NCBI GenBank assembly: GCA_947095585.1 | Contig: OX352763.1 | Location: forward strand, 48,936,481 to 49,000,480 | From: Nephrocerus scutellatus | Lineage: Eukaryota > Arthropoda > Insecta > Diptera > Pipunculidae | Direction: 5' to 3' | Length of the DNA: 64,000 bases | Shown: piece after piece, positions 1-10,132 of the stretch | How the letters are laid out: each line of letters opens with the position of its first letter | Numbering within the stretch: the first letter of the stretch is position 1 | The notes under the pieces: model-generated | The model's database searches: none | The model's input: only the letters and a program-made list of their open reading frames with translations | What the model was told of the DNA's origin: nothing | Made by a program: the position numbers and the translations under genes

Positions 1-549
1 TCGGTTAGGACATCGAACTAGGAGTATGACTCCGGTTCGCTTGACTACCGAATAGACACAGACGTGACACAGGGGCGCAGTGGGCAGCCGTTACCACAAG
101 TACTACCAGTACAGGTAAATGTGGGTCCACTGCTCCTTTTGTCTGAAAGTAGAGGTTCTTCTCACTCACGGCGAATCGGCCTCATCATAGAGGCTACTCG
201 CCAGTGCTTTGAGTTGCGATTCGCCGGGATGAGACGAAGCCTCTACTGACTTAGGACGACTTTCCGCAAAATCGTCAAGGAAACCGACTACGACTGGACT
301 TACAAGACTAGGACAGACTACAACTTCTGAGCGTTGAGAACGACCATGGGAGAATTGACCCAGCCACACATCAGCCCATCTGATTTAAAATTATAATTGT
401 ATAATATAATAACTCAATAAACTCAATCTTTCATACCCGAATTCAATTTTTTTGAAGAAGGAAGGAAAAAATCCGCTTTAACGGTTCAGTTTTTTTGAGA
501 GGAATTTCCATTTTTTTTGTTTTGGGGATAAAACTTTTTTTTAACAATT
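1..549 (+). other. gypsy copy A: untranslated leader (partial)
   Basis: Aligns almost base for base with the leaders of copies B (9582-10132) and C (18899-19452). It holds only short overlapping ORFs on both strands, whose ends differ between copies, so I treat it as non-coding leader upstream of the gag ATG at 550. Confidence 0.8.
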
Positions 550-2102
550 ATGAGCATGCATAATAGAAAGACTGGTGCTGTCTCTAAAGTCTGTCCCAAG
601 GAGAGATCGAGGGTTCAGACGAGACAAAGCCAGAGGAAGGCTTCAGGAGGAGCCTTAACTAGAACGAGAGGGCAAAGTAATGCAGGTTCTACTTCAGTAG
701 ACTTCGGCATTAACAAGTCAAAGTCGAGTGTCTCTAATGTAGAAAATAGCCATTCAAAAAAAATTAGAGAAAACCGCTTTGATCAAAAGCTAAATAATAT
801 GAACCTAGATAGTAGTCGAGACAAGGAAGGGGTAGATAGTTCACTTGGTAGTGATCAAGGGGCAGTAGGGCCAAATCCTCCTCCTGAAGATAACCGCCTC
901 CTTGACAGGATTCAGGATGTAGTTTCTGGGGTGATCCAGAGAGATCAGCTGGCACTGGGAGCACTTTTCACAAAAAAATTAGAATTGGTTTCGAGTACAC
1001 TAACAAGTCAGCTAGAAATGCTGTCACTAAAGGTGGAAATGCTGGAAGCACAACAGGCAGGGGGAGGGCGCATACCTCAGAGGTCCACGCCCCTTCAGAG
1101 GTCTGAAGCGAGGGAAACAGGACCTATCGGCCGGCGACAGAGTCCTCCACCGGCTCGACATAATTTTCAATTAGAAACCCAAGACTTCATCAACGCGACT
1201 TCACCACATGCCCACCAAAAAGGTGATCTGCATAAATGGAATATTAAGTTTGATGGTACAAAAAAGTCGATGCCGGTGGAAAGTTTCATTTTCCGCATAG
1301 AAACGATGCAGCAGAGATTGAACGTCTGCGAGGAACATGTATTCAACCAGTTCCACTACCTCCTTTCCGGAGTAGCCGAAAGGTGGTACTGGCAGTTCCT
1401 GGAAGAGCGGGCCGACGATAGCTTAATGAACTACCATGATGTGAAGAGGGAACTGTTACGACAATTCCGTGCGGCAGACTCTGATCACGAAATCATGAGG
1501 GACATCATGGAAAGAAAGCAGATGCCAGGTGAAAGCTGCGACGATTTTTTTTAAATGTAAGTTCTCTGGTCTTCCAGATGAAGCAAAAGTTGCCTGAGGA
1601 AGAGCTCGTCACCATCCTGAAGCAAAACCTCCGCGACAAGATAGGTACGTTAATTTTCGGCTGTTCTATCTTCTCTCTCTCCGACCTACGATCAGCTTGC
1701 CGTCGGGCAGAGAAGCGGCTTAATGCCAGAGAAAACAATTTCAAAAGAAAGCAAATTAACGAAATGTTGACGATGACGGTAGAGGACGAGTATGATGACG
1801 AAAGTAGGGACATGTTAACTGACAAAATAAGTGCTATCAGGAACAATTATCCCAAGGACAAAATTAGACAAATCACAAATAAAAATAATACTGACGATAG
1901 AAAGGTTGTGTGTGGTGATGTTCAAAATCCATGTCCGTCTCATTTCCATTCACTTGTTTGTTTTCAATGTGATAAGCCCAATGTTCCCGTCTTGTTGTGT
2001 CCATCCTGCAAAAATAATCCGGAAAACCTGTTGAAGGGCGAAGCATCCGGGAGTGTTCGCCCAATAGACAAGGTCCCGGAGAAGCAAAACAAAAAGGAAT
2101 AA
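550..2102 (+). pseudogene. gag: gag of gypsy copy A, one frameshift
   Basis: Capsid/nucleocapsid polyprotein of a Ty3/gypsy element, about 517 codons once the frameshift is allowed for. The N-terminal third is basic and Arg/Lys/Ser-rich, followed by a probable coiled coil around 930-1060. A Retrotrans_gag-type capsid domain lies at about 1230-1550; it starts WNIKFDG and has the typical GVAERWYW turn. The C-terminus carries four cysteines spaced C-x2-C-x9-C-x2-C (1959-2009) where many gypsy Gags have a CCHC knuckle. A single base missing after the T-run near 1549, compared with copy C, makes an early stop at 1552-1554; the frame resumes at once. This is the best preserved N-terminal gag of the three copies, because B and C have further indels. 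Start: first ATG after the T-rich leader, the same in all copies. Confidence 0.88.
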
Positions 2103-2199
2103 ACATTTTATTTTATTCAAACATTACCTGAAAGAAAAAGTCTCCACCAGCGTATCCTTGAATACGAAGAGGCGCGTAAAAGGATTTTTGCAGAAGATC

Positions 2200-2234
<35 letters not shown>

Positions 2235-3983
2235 AGAGCTTTATAAAGATAGAGAAATTACGGGAAAAATTTGCTAAGAAAAGAAGTAGATTTAAGAATT
2301 TGGAAGCCACTGTCCTACAGACTGAAGATGACAATAGACCCTTCGCTAAGGTCAAATTAATAGACGATACGGTGTTAGGCCTTTTGGACAGTGGCGCGTC
2401 TGTAAGTTGCTTAGGAAAAGGGGCAATAAAGTTTATCGAAGACAATAGTCTTCAGATTAAAACGATCAACTGCAATATTCGGACAGCGGACGGAAAAAGA
2501 CAAAAGATAATAGGCACAGTGACCATTCCAATATCTTGGAGGAACAGAACGGAAAATTTAGAATTTTATGTTGTTCCTTCCCTACAACAAACACTTTATC
2601 TCGGGGTGAACTTCTGGAAAACCTTTAAGGTTGCTCCGGATATCATCTCCGAGAAAGATATACTAGACACGACGACCACAGACCCGATGATGCAGGTTCT
2701 CTTGCCGGCACAAACGGAGGCACTACAGGCGGTGAAGGCTAAGTACCCGTCCTACGCAAAACTTGGCCTCGGAAAGACAAGCCTGGAGGAGCATGTGATC
2801 GAGACCGCCGAAGTAGAGCCGATCAAACAGAGACACTACCCAGTGTCTCCGGCGATCCAGAAGCTTCTCTTCGACGAGCTCGATCGCATGATTTCTCTGG
2901 GAGTGATTGAAGGGAGCCAGAGTGCGTGGAGTTCTTCGGTTGTGCTGGTGAGGAAACCTGGTAAAAACAGGCTGTGTCTAGACTCACGATGAGTTAATGA
3001 AGTAACAAAAAAAGACGCGTACCCGTTGCCCCACATTGAGGGGTTGTTGAGCCGGTTGCAGGACACTCGGTTCATTCCGGTTATCGATTTGAAGGACGCA
3101 TTCTATCAAATCCCGTTGGAGAAGAAGTCCAGAGAGAAAACGGCCTTCACAGTCCCTGGGCGGCCACTGTACCAATTTACAGTAATGCCATTTGGCTTGT
3201 GCAATGCAGCCCAGAGAATGTGTCGGCTTATGGACAGGGTGATACCGTCAAGGCTCAAAGACAATGTCTTTGTATACCTTGACGATCACCTTGTCTGCTC
3301 TCCGGACTTCGAAAGCCATATGGGTTTGCTAGAGGACGTCGCTGGGTGTCTTCGCAGTGCTGGCTTAACGATAAATGTTGAGAAAAGTAAATTCTGCCAA
3401 AAGGAAATTAAAAACCTTGGGTATATTGTGGGCGACGGGTGCCTTAGGACTGATCCGGCCAAAGTGTCTGCAGTTTAGCAGTTTCCAGTTCCGAGGACTC
3501 CAAAACAACTCAACTCAACTCAACACAACAATAACTGCACCAATGACGGAATGCCTGAAAAAAGGCAAAGACTTTAAAATGACTGACGAGGCAATTAAAT
3601 CATTTGAAGAGCTTAAACAGTTTCTGATTTCAGCGCCAATTTTGACAAACCCAGACTTCACAAAGCACTTTTACATTCAATGCGACGCATCAACAACAGG
3701 TGTCGGCAGTGTTCTCTTCCAGACCGATGCAGAGGGTAGGGAGAGGCCAATAGCCTATATTTCTCAGAAGCTGAATTCAGCTCAAAAGAATTGTAGCATC
3801 ACTGAGTTGGAATGCTATGCAGCTGTTCTCAGCGTGCAGAAGTTTCGGGCTTATGTTGAGCTCCTTCCGTTCACCATCATAACCGACCATGCCAGCTTGA
3901 AGTGGCTAATGTCCCAAAAGGACTTGTCGGGACGTCTGGCTAGATGGAGTCTTAAGCTGCAGGCATTTAACTTTACCATTTAG
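2103..3983 (+). pseudogene. pol: pol (protease, RT, RNase H) of gypsy copy A, broken
   Basis: Domains in order: aspartic protease with LLDSGAS at 2383-2403; RT, beginning around HVIETAEVEP (2791) and carrying the catalytic YLDD at about 3277-3288; RNase H with a CDAS core near 3682 and TDHASLKW near 3883. Breaks: an uninterrupted 31-A run at 2202-2232 where copies B and C have an interrupted purine stretch, and loss of about 30 nt near 2112, both upstream of protease; a TGA at 2990-2992 and a TAG at 3476-3478 inside RT, both absent from B and C; a low-complexity CAACT-type stretch at 3507-3536 that breaks the frame between RT and RNase H in all copies; a TAG at 3981-3983 in all copies. Pol was probably reached by ribosomal frameshifting near the gag end, since the pol-type frame overlaps gag's last codons; this is inference. 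Confidence 0.88.
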
Positions 3984-5315
3984 CATCGAAAAGGCACTCA
4001 GAATGTAGTGCCAGATGCTCACTCTCGCGTCCATATGGAGGAGATCACTGCTGACAGAGAACGCCACGATGTTGATTTTAACTCACCACATTTTTCTTCG
4101 GAGGAGTATGAAAGCCTTCGTAAAACAATAAAAGAGGACGAGAATAAATTTCCAGACGTATGCATCTCAGACGGCTACATATATAAAAGGACAGATATAC
4201 GTACCGGGGATACCATCCAGGAAGACAGAGCTTGGAAGCTCTGGGTACCGTCGGGGTTGAGAGAGGGTCTTTTAATCTCGGCACACGACTCTCCAGCTGC
4301 GGGACATGGAGGGATCCATAAAACCCTCCATAAACTTCGACAGCAATATTTTTGGCCTGGAATGACTATAGATGTAAATGACTTTATAAAAAACTGTGAT
4401 ACTTGTAAGTGTAATAAAAGCATGAATCGGACAAATAGACCTCCAATGGGGGTACAGACTATAACAGAACGACCTTTTCAACGGTTGTACATTGTCTTTC
4501 TGGGACCCTTTCCTAGAACCAAAAATGGCAACACCCAAATTTTTGTTGTGCTTGACCACTTCAGCAAATTTGTCTTTCTTAAACCCTTAAGGAAGGCAAC
4601 TTCAGCTGCAGTTGTCCAGTACTTAGAGGAAGCCATTTTTCATGTCTTTGGGGTTCCAGAATATCTACACTCGGACAACGGAAAACAATTCATTTCCGAA
4701 TTATTTTCGAGCTTTTTAAAGCGCTACGGGGTTAAGCACGTGAGGACTGCGGTCTACTCTCCGCAGCCCAATGCCTCAGAACGTGTGAACCGTAGCGTAC
4801 TGACTAAGATCCGTTCGTACCTTGGAAGCGACCAACGCGACTGGGACAAGCATGTTAGCTTTGCAGCATTCTCACTGCGAAGTGTTGCGCACGAAGCTAC
4901 GAGACTAGAGCCGTACTATGCTGTCTTCGGCTTCCAAATGGCACAGAACGGATCCGCTTTTGATATTATACGACGGTTAAACGACATTAAGCAATCAGAC
5001 GTCAAGATTTTAGAGACAAAGGACAAACAGCAAGTTATAAGGGACGAAATATTTAGAAATTTAAGTAAGGCACATGACAAAGGAGAAAATACCTACAATT
5101 TGAGAAGCCGAGACATTAAATACAAAGTTGGGCAGACTGTATATAGACGCAATTTCAGACAGAGTGACAAGACAGCAAGCTATAATGCCAAACTTGGACC
5201 GAAAGCTATTAAAAGTATTATCTTAAAGACTATAGGAAATTCCCTATATGAAGTAGGAAATATGAGAGGAGAAAAAGTAGGCATTTTTCATGCCAAAGAC
5301 CTCTTTGCCCAGTAG
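3984..5315 (+). pseudogene. pol: integrase of gypsy copy A, first catalytic Asp changed to Val
   Basis: Integrase would join retroelement cDNA into host DNA. The reading frame is open from just after the shared TAG (3981) to the TAG at 5313-5315. The HHCC zinc domain is visible (H-x3-H in GHGGIH, then CDTC). The catalytic core should be D-D-E: here the first Asp is Val (GTC at 4494-4496, in YIVFLGPF), while the second (HSDNGKQF) and the Glu (NASERVNRS) are kept. Copy C has the same Val; copy B keeps Asp. The C-terminal part (RSRDIKYKVGQTVYRRNF onward) is a GPY/F-like basic domain ending EKVGIFHAKDLFAQ. Length of the open stretch is about 440 residues, normal for this domain block. It is inactive by loss of a metal ligand. 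Confidence 0.9.
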
Positions 5316-5928
5316 TGATGGTAGGAGCTTAGGAAATTGACGACTATTTATTATCTATTATTTATTATTTATTTTATTATTTATTATTTGTTAATTATTA
5401 TTTATTATTAATTATTTACCATTTGATTCAATGACTGACTAATTTCTGTGATATTTAGGTTTAAGGATTATGTGCAATTATTAGGACTATGTGCAATATT
5501 TTATATTAGATTAAGATTTATCTGTGATATTTTATGCAATCCTGACTATGTATTATCTATTTATTTTATGAATTATTTTATCTATGATCTGTAGATTAAT
5601 TTATATGTATTATTTATTTACGTGTTGATTATAAATATATTTTTTTATAAGAGCATAAACAGTATAACCAAAGTGAGAGCATGATCTCAGGGCGCAGGCC
5701 CTTGCCACACGTTAGGCAATACGCTCGCGGAGACTTTTCTGAAGGTATGTGTAGGCTAATTAAATAATCGCATGTCGTACGTTCCGTTTTTTTTTACGTT
5801 ATATTTCACTCGTGACCACTCATGAAATACAGACGAGCCGGTTAGGTACACGTACGTCATGGCTTTACGTTCAACAAAAAAAAAATTAACAACAAAAAAA
5901 ACATACTCAATATGTTATAAACACTCAC

Positions 5929-6548
5929 CTTTTTTTAATTCCCAATAATTGATGTCGGCAGCGAGGCGGCATTGCACCAATGGTATCTGAAAAGGAAGAG
6001 AAACAAAAGCAGAATCCCAACTTCATAAAAATAAACCTCACTTACCTGCACAATGAGAAAATCCTCAGCTGACGTCGACGTCGAATCTATGAGCCGAGAA
6101 AGAAAAACCAAAAGAATATGGAAATAGTATTCTAATGGCAGACATTTAAACCGAAACGCGATATCTATTTCCCAAATAGTTTTCTTTTTTGAGAAGCAGA
6201 AATCTCGCCTCTATATCAAAGAGGCACACTTACCTGTTGATTTTGCTTAGCACTGCATAGTGGAATTTGCCACCACTTCGGTATAGATGTAAAAATGCAT
6301 GGCATTTTTTTTTCCTAATGGATTTCAAGGCCAGGAGCTGGATATTCCCCCAGCCCTATCGGAACTATATTTATTCGACACAAAATATGAATTTTGATCC
6401 CCGAATTAATAAATAAAATTGAAAAAAAAACAACCAAACTAAATGTAAACAAAACACAAAACAAAAAGCCGACACTCACGATTTGACAACTGACAACAAA
6501 ACAAATTATTGACAAATATCTGCCACTTGATATGTTGACAAAAGTCAT
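5929..6548 (-). other. putative antisense multi-exon segment inside gypsy copy A
   Basis: Reading the minus strand: an ATG exon at 6548-6480 (23 codons, no stop) ends at GTGAGTG (donor at 6479). A donor CAG/GTAAGTG at 6233 pairs with acceptor CTCATAG ending at 6087 (147-nt intron). Then a 41-bp exon (6086-6046) ends CAG/GTAAGTG (6045), and a 59-nt intron closes at a pyrimidine-rich TTCCTTTTCAG (5987). A 58-bp exon (5986-5929) follows, ending AAG/GTGAGTG (5928). Splicing of the last two exons keeps one frame open without stops. Seen: the motifs and spacing, with intron lengths normal for flies. Inferred: that they belong to a real antisense transcript or a captured host gene. Linking the ATG exon to the 6233 donor is uncertain; stops interrupt the intervening sequence. 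I do not recognise the encoded peptide. Confidence 0.4.
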
Positions 6549-6932
6549 CTGTTCTAAATGGACTAGAGTGATTGTTGTGGAAAGGTTTTTTTTAGATGAA
6601 ATGACAAATGCTCCATTTCACACAGATGGTGGTGGGGAAGCAAAAGAGACAAAATATATGTTGGGGTAAAGTTGGTTTGAGGGTTCGCTGTAAAAATATT
6701 TAAATGTATGTACTTAACATTAATTGTAGGTGTAAAATGTATGATATTCGTGTGTTATGTTGTTAGTAAATGTGACTAAAATTTAAAAAAGGACGGGATG
6801 ATGGAATTGGTTTCCACAAGAGACAAATAAAGATAGAATGTCTATTTTAGGGGAAAGCAATTTAGGCGCCAACATTTTAAAAAAATCAGATAGCGATTTT
6901 GGGACGGCCGACGAAAAGGACAAAGATGTAAT

Positions 6933-6945
6933 AAAGATAAAAGGG
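6933..6945 (+). other. polypurine tract of gypsy copy A
   Basis: AAAGATAAAAGGG, purines except for one T, immediately 5' of TGTAGTGACT, which I take as the LTR start. In reverse transcription this would prime plus-strand synthesis. The same tract precedes the LTR at 16300-16312 and 25107-25119. The boundary is inferred from the tract plus the TG...CA rule, since the outer 5' LTR of the array is outside the window. Confidence 0.65.
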
Positions 6946-7308
6946 TGTAGTGACTGACGTTAAGAAAAAGGAAAGCAAGAGGAATTCTTTTTCTAGAAGG
7001 TTCGGAAAAAAGAAAAGGTTTCTTTAGGCGGAGACAGAATTTTTAGCGGCAGTTGAAGAATTATCATCAGCGGATAGAGTGTTTCGAGCGTTCAGGTTGA
7101 AGTCGATAAAGTGAGGAAAAAGAGTTAACTTTAAAAGTTTAAAATTTAATTTAAAAAAGAGAAAAAAAAAGGAAGGAACCATTAATTGTGGAGACTTAAA
7201 AATAAGCTAAAGTTCTGTGAACAAAAAAACGTAATTTTACACAATTCCAACAATTCGGAATTTTAAAACTTTTCATAAAAAGGATACTCCATTTTCCTTT
7301 AAGAAATA

Positions 7309-7497
7309 GTGAAAGTAGTGCAAAGGCGCTAAACGCCATTTTCTGCTTAATTTGAGGTGATCGAAATTATAAAATTCTTAAAAGTGAAAATAGTGCAAAC
7401 GCGCTAAACGCCAGTTTCTACTTAATTTGAGGTGATCGAAATTATAAAATTTTTAAAAAGTGAAAATAGTGCAAATGCGCTAAACACCATTTTTATA
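7309..7497 (+). repeat. three ~70-bp direct repeats in LTR 1 U3
   Basis: Three imperfect copies of a unit containing GTGAAAATAGTGCAAACGCG followed by CTAAACGCC, then a GAGGTGATCGAAATTATAAA block. The position upstream of the TATA box is where repeated enhancer elements often lie in LTRs, but that role is inference. LTRs 2 and 3 have the same array with a shortened second unit. Confidence 0.7.
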
Positions 7498-8278
7498 CAA
7501 TTCCAACTAATCGAAAGAGTGAATCGCCTAGTTTTTTTCATAAACCAAAAAAAAAAGGAGGATTCAATAGTTGAATAGTTGTAGTTGAAACTACATCCAA
7601 AAACATCAGTGTAGTTAAAATTAATACAACAACAACCATTGTGCCAGCGTCGGAGCTTTTCAGCTCATCCAAAGCGTCGGAGCTTTCTCAGCTTACCCGA
7701 GACACGAGCCACGAGTCATAGAATAATTTCCTAATTGCAACTATAATAATCAGGAAGAAAAAGAATGAGGACTGCTTCCCAAACTGCGCGGCTATGTTTT
7801 CTTTGATTTTCGCTTTGAAATTTGAGTTTGATTTATATGATTTTTGATTGAGTTTTTTTTTTATATTTAAATTGAGTTTTATTAACTTTGAGATAAGATC
7901 GGGTTTTTCTTTATCCGAATTTAAGATTGAGTTTTCTCTACTTTTGAGTTTCTTCATCGAATTTATTCTAAATCGAGTTTTCTTTTTACTTTTTGAATTT
8001 ATTAGATTAAGTTGATTTAAAATCAAGTTCTTTTTAACTTCTGAATTTATTTTGATTCAGTTAATTTAAAATCGATTTTTTTTTGGATTTTTTTGTTTTA
8101 TTTAACTTACACTTAAACAGTAGTGTAAACTGCACTCAGTAGTTTCATATATCATTAACCCATACTTTGCAACAGGTTCGTCAACGAGATCCTGCCGGCA
8201 AGATATCATTGAGCTCAACCAAGTAAGTGCCAATTGCTTAATTTTTTTACACCAGTTTTTTTTTACTACTAAGCGCAG

Positions 8279-8310
<32 letters not shown>

Positions 8311-8919
8311 AAAAGGATGAAGAAACAGTCTTTTTAAATAACTTTCTATAAATAAAGATAATTACCATTATTTTTGAATAATTTTATTTTCATATCATTA
8401 TACTCATAACTTTTGTGAAACATACATATATTACATACATCGCTTTCTTTTGATTTAATTTTTTTATATATTTCATTTTAAATTTGAAGTTTTAATAATA
8501 AAAGTTAATAGAAGTAATACATGTATATGAAATTTGAAAAGACAACAACGTGATTTTTCATTGCCGTGGCCCATTGGGGGTGTGAGGCATATTCCTTTTT
8601 TTTATATTTTTTCTTGTCCCCACCATGAGTGAGTAGACAAGTCGGCTGTAGGTGTGTGACTGGGATTGGTGATCCCACGATGATTTCTCTCGGCGCTTTT
8701 CAGAAATGACCCGACGGACTGCGGACAGATGGACTTTGTAAAGTCGACCCTTTCCTTCATGATTTTGTGAGGCCTCGGTACTGGTGCAATCAGGACATTC
8801 CTTCTAGATTTAGTTAGCTATTAATTAAAAAAAAAGAAAATTTTCTAAAAGAAGTCAAAATTTTCTTTTGTTAATTTTAAAGTAAATTTTAAAGTATGAT
8901 AATATAGTTGTAAGTTTAG

Positions 8920-8929
8920 TATATAAAAG
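8920..8929 (+). promoter_or_regulatory. TATA box of LTR 1
   Basis: TATATAAAAG about 260 bp before the LTR end, in a G/C-richer context downstream. The same box is at 18237-18246 and 27040-27049 in the other LTRs. It would start the genomic RNA about 30 bp downstream, near 8950, giving U3, R and U5 boundaries; the exact start site is not determined. Confidence 0.6.
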
Positions 8930-9074
8930 CAAAGGAATGACCTGGCTGCACCGGGACTGAGGGACGGTATCCTTTATTCCCTCCTTTTTCCAACCCCCTT
9001 TTGATTCCGATTTTCCCTTTTTTTATAAGTCGACCCGACAATTAAAAAGTTTTGTTCTTGAAGAGGTGTCACTG

Positions 9075-9450
9075 GTAAGTGACAAGGACCGCCCGTCCGA
9101 CGAGCTAAGCCGAGAAACCGCGAGCGTGTCGCGACGTCCTTGCCAGTGGCAGAACCCCTAGTGGGACCTCGCTCCATAACAAATGGCGCCCAACGTTTTA
9201 CGGCTCTACCCATCGTTTCTTGAAGGACAGGAATTTCCGAAAGGAAGTTCCTGGCTTTCGACAAACGATGGTAGTATAGCATCTTTCTTTTTAATTCCTT
9301 TTTTTAACGTAGCTTCATAAATTTAATCATTTCTTTTACTTTTAATTTTGTTATTTTTTTTTTGATAAATTCCCTTTTTAATAAATAACCCTTTTAACTT
9401 CCATTTCCAAAATTCCCCATAATTCCCATTCCAAACTACCCTTTTTACAG
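9075..9450 (+). other. candidate leader intron crossing the primer site, copy B
   Basis: Donor CTG/GTAAGTGA at 9075 and acceptor CCCTTTTTACAG ending at 9450 both match consensus well. The 376-nt interval would remove the LTR end and primer binding site from a spliced RNA. The exon side of the acceptor starts ATGACTAG and opens a 24-codon ORF. An identical pair lies at 18392-18767. The donor sits in a small inverted repeat (GTCACT/AGTGAC). Function is inferred only. Confidence 0.4.
9184..9195 (+). other. primer binding site, gypsy copy B
   Basis: TGGCGCCCAACG, two bases after the LTR end. The leading TGGCGCC complements a tRNA 3' end of the Lys type used by many gypsy elements and retroviruses. 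It fixes the LTR/internal boundary and the element's orientation. Confidence 0.8.
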
Positions 9451-10132
9451 ATGACTAGACAACACATTTTGGACATCGACTGCTCTCCGAACGAGTTAAC
9501 AATTCCGATTCAAGGATTTTATTAAATCCTGAATTCTGTGGGGTTGACTCGTTTGGAGACCAAAGTAGTCGATGTTAGTATTCGGTTAGGACATCGAATT
9601 AGGAGTATGACTCCGGTTCGCTTGACTACCGAATAGACACAGACGTGACACAGGGGCGCAGTGGGCAGCCGTTACCACAAGTACTACCAGTACAGGTAAA
9701 TGTGGGTCCACTGCTCCTTTTGTCTGAAAGTAGAGGTTCTTCTCACTCACGGCGAATCGGCCTCATCATAGAGGCTACTCGCCAGTTGCGAGTTGCAATT
9801 CGCCGGGATGAGACAAAGCCTCAACTGACTTAGGACGACTTTCCGCAAAATCGTCAAGGAAACCGACTACGACTGGACTTACAAGACTAGGACAGTCTAC
9901 AACTTCTGAGCGTTGAGAACGACCATGGAAGAACTGACCCAGCCACACATCAGCCCATCTGATTTAAAATTATAATTGTATAATATAATAACTCAGTAAA
10001 CTCAATAAATCTTTCATACCCGAATTCAATTTTTTTTAAGAAGGAAGGAAAAAATCCGCTTTAACGGTTCAGTTTTTTTGAGAGGAATTTCCATTTTTTT
10101 TGTTTTGAGGATAAAACTTTTTTTTAACAATT
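9196..10132 (+). other. untranslated leader of gypsy copy B
   Basis: About 940 bp between primer site and gag ATG, unusually long. It contains the leader splice acceptor (9450), an inverted T/A-rich stretch and several short ORFs that are not preserved in length among copies. No recognised RNA gene. Confidence 0.7.

Larger units (their letters stand above)
5316..6945. other. gypsy copy A: long non-gag/pol region before the 3' LTR
   Basis: 1.6 kb between integrase and the purine tract. The first 330 bp is a TTATT/TATTTATT-rich stretch that would read as many AATAAA-type signals on the minus strand. No sense ORF resembling env is present. On the minus strand there are four strong splice-donor motifs with matching acceptors (see the separate entry), suggesting a captured or antisense spliced unit. 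The region is well conserved in copy B (14689-16312) and loses 735 bp in copy C. Confidence 0.7.
1..9181 (+). mobile_element. Ty3/gypsy LTR retrotransposon, tandem copy A (5' end outside window)
   Basis: First of three head-to-tail copies. The window opens inside the untranslated leader: base 1 matches base 9582 of copy B and 18899 of copy C. Order is leader, gag (550-2102), protease/RT/RNase H (about 2103-3983), integrase (to 5315), a 1.6-kb region without a sense gene, a purine-rich tract, then an LTR shared with copy B. Protease before RT before RNase H before integrase is the Ty3/gypsy order. No env-like ORF is visible. The long LTR and tRNA-Lys-type primer site would fit the Osvaldo/Ulysses type of insect gypsy elements, but that placement is inference. 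The copy is inactive: gag frameshift, nonsense codons in RT, an RNase H/integrase stop and loss of a catalytic residue. Confidence 0.93.
6946..9181 (+). repeat. LTR 1, shared between gypsy copies A and B (2,236 bp)
   Basis: Begins TGTAGTGACTG after the purine tract and ends CCATAACA two bases before a tRNA-Lys-type primer site. It serves as 3' LTR for copy A and 5' LTR for copy B. It contains a triplicated ~70-bp block (7309-7497), a variable TA microsatellite (8279-8310), a TATATAAAAG box (8920-8929) and a splice donor in the transcribed part (9075). Relative to LTRs 2 and 3 it keeps a longer middle repeat and a 12-bp-longer TTGAATAGTTGTAG stretch near 7570. No coding sequence is recognised; short ORFs differ among the three copies. 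Confidence 0.82.

Noticed and set aside
64..249. Leader ORF starting MTQGRSGQPLPQ in all three copies
   Set aside because: Its C-terminus changes between copies through small indels and it has no motif; likely chance.
5316..6945. An envelope gene of the gypsy element
   Set aside because: No long sense ORF, signal peptide or transmembrane segment is visible in any copy.
8974..9282. 102-codon minus-strand ORF, identical at 18291-18599
   Set aside because: Lies across the LTR end and primer site; identity only reflects the duplicated LTRs. In LTR 3 it is destroyed.
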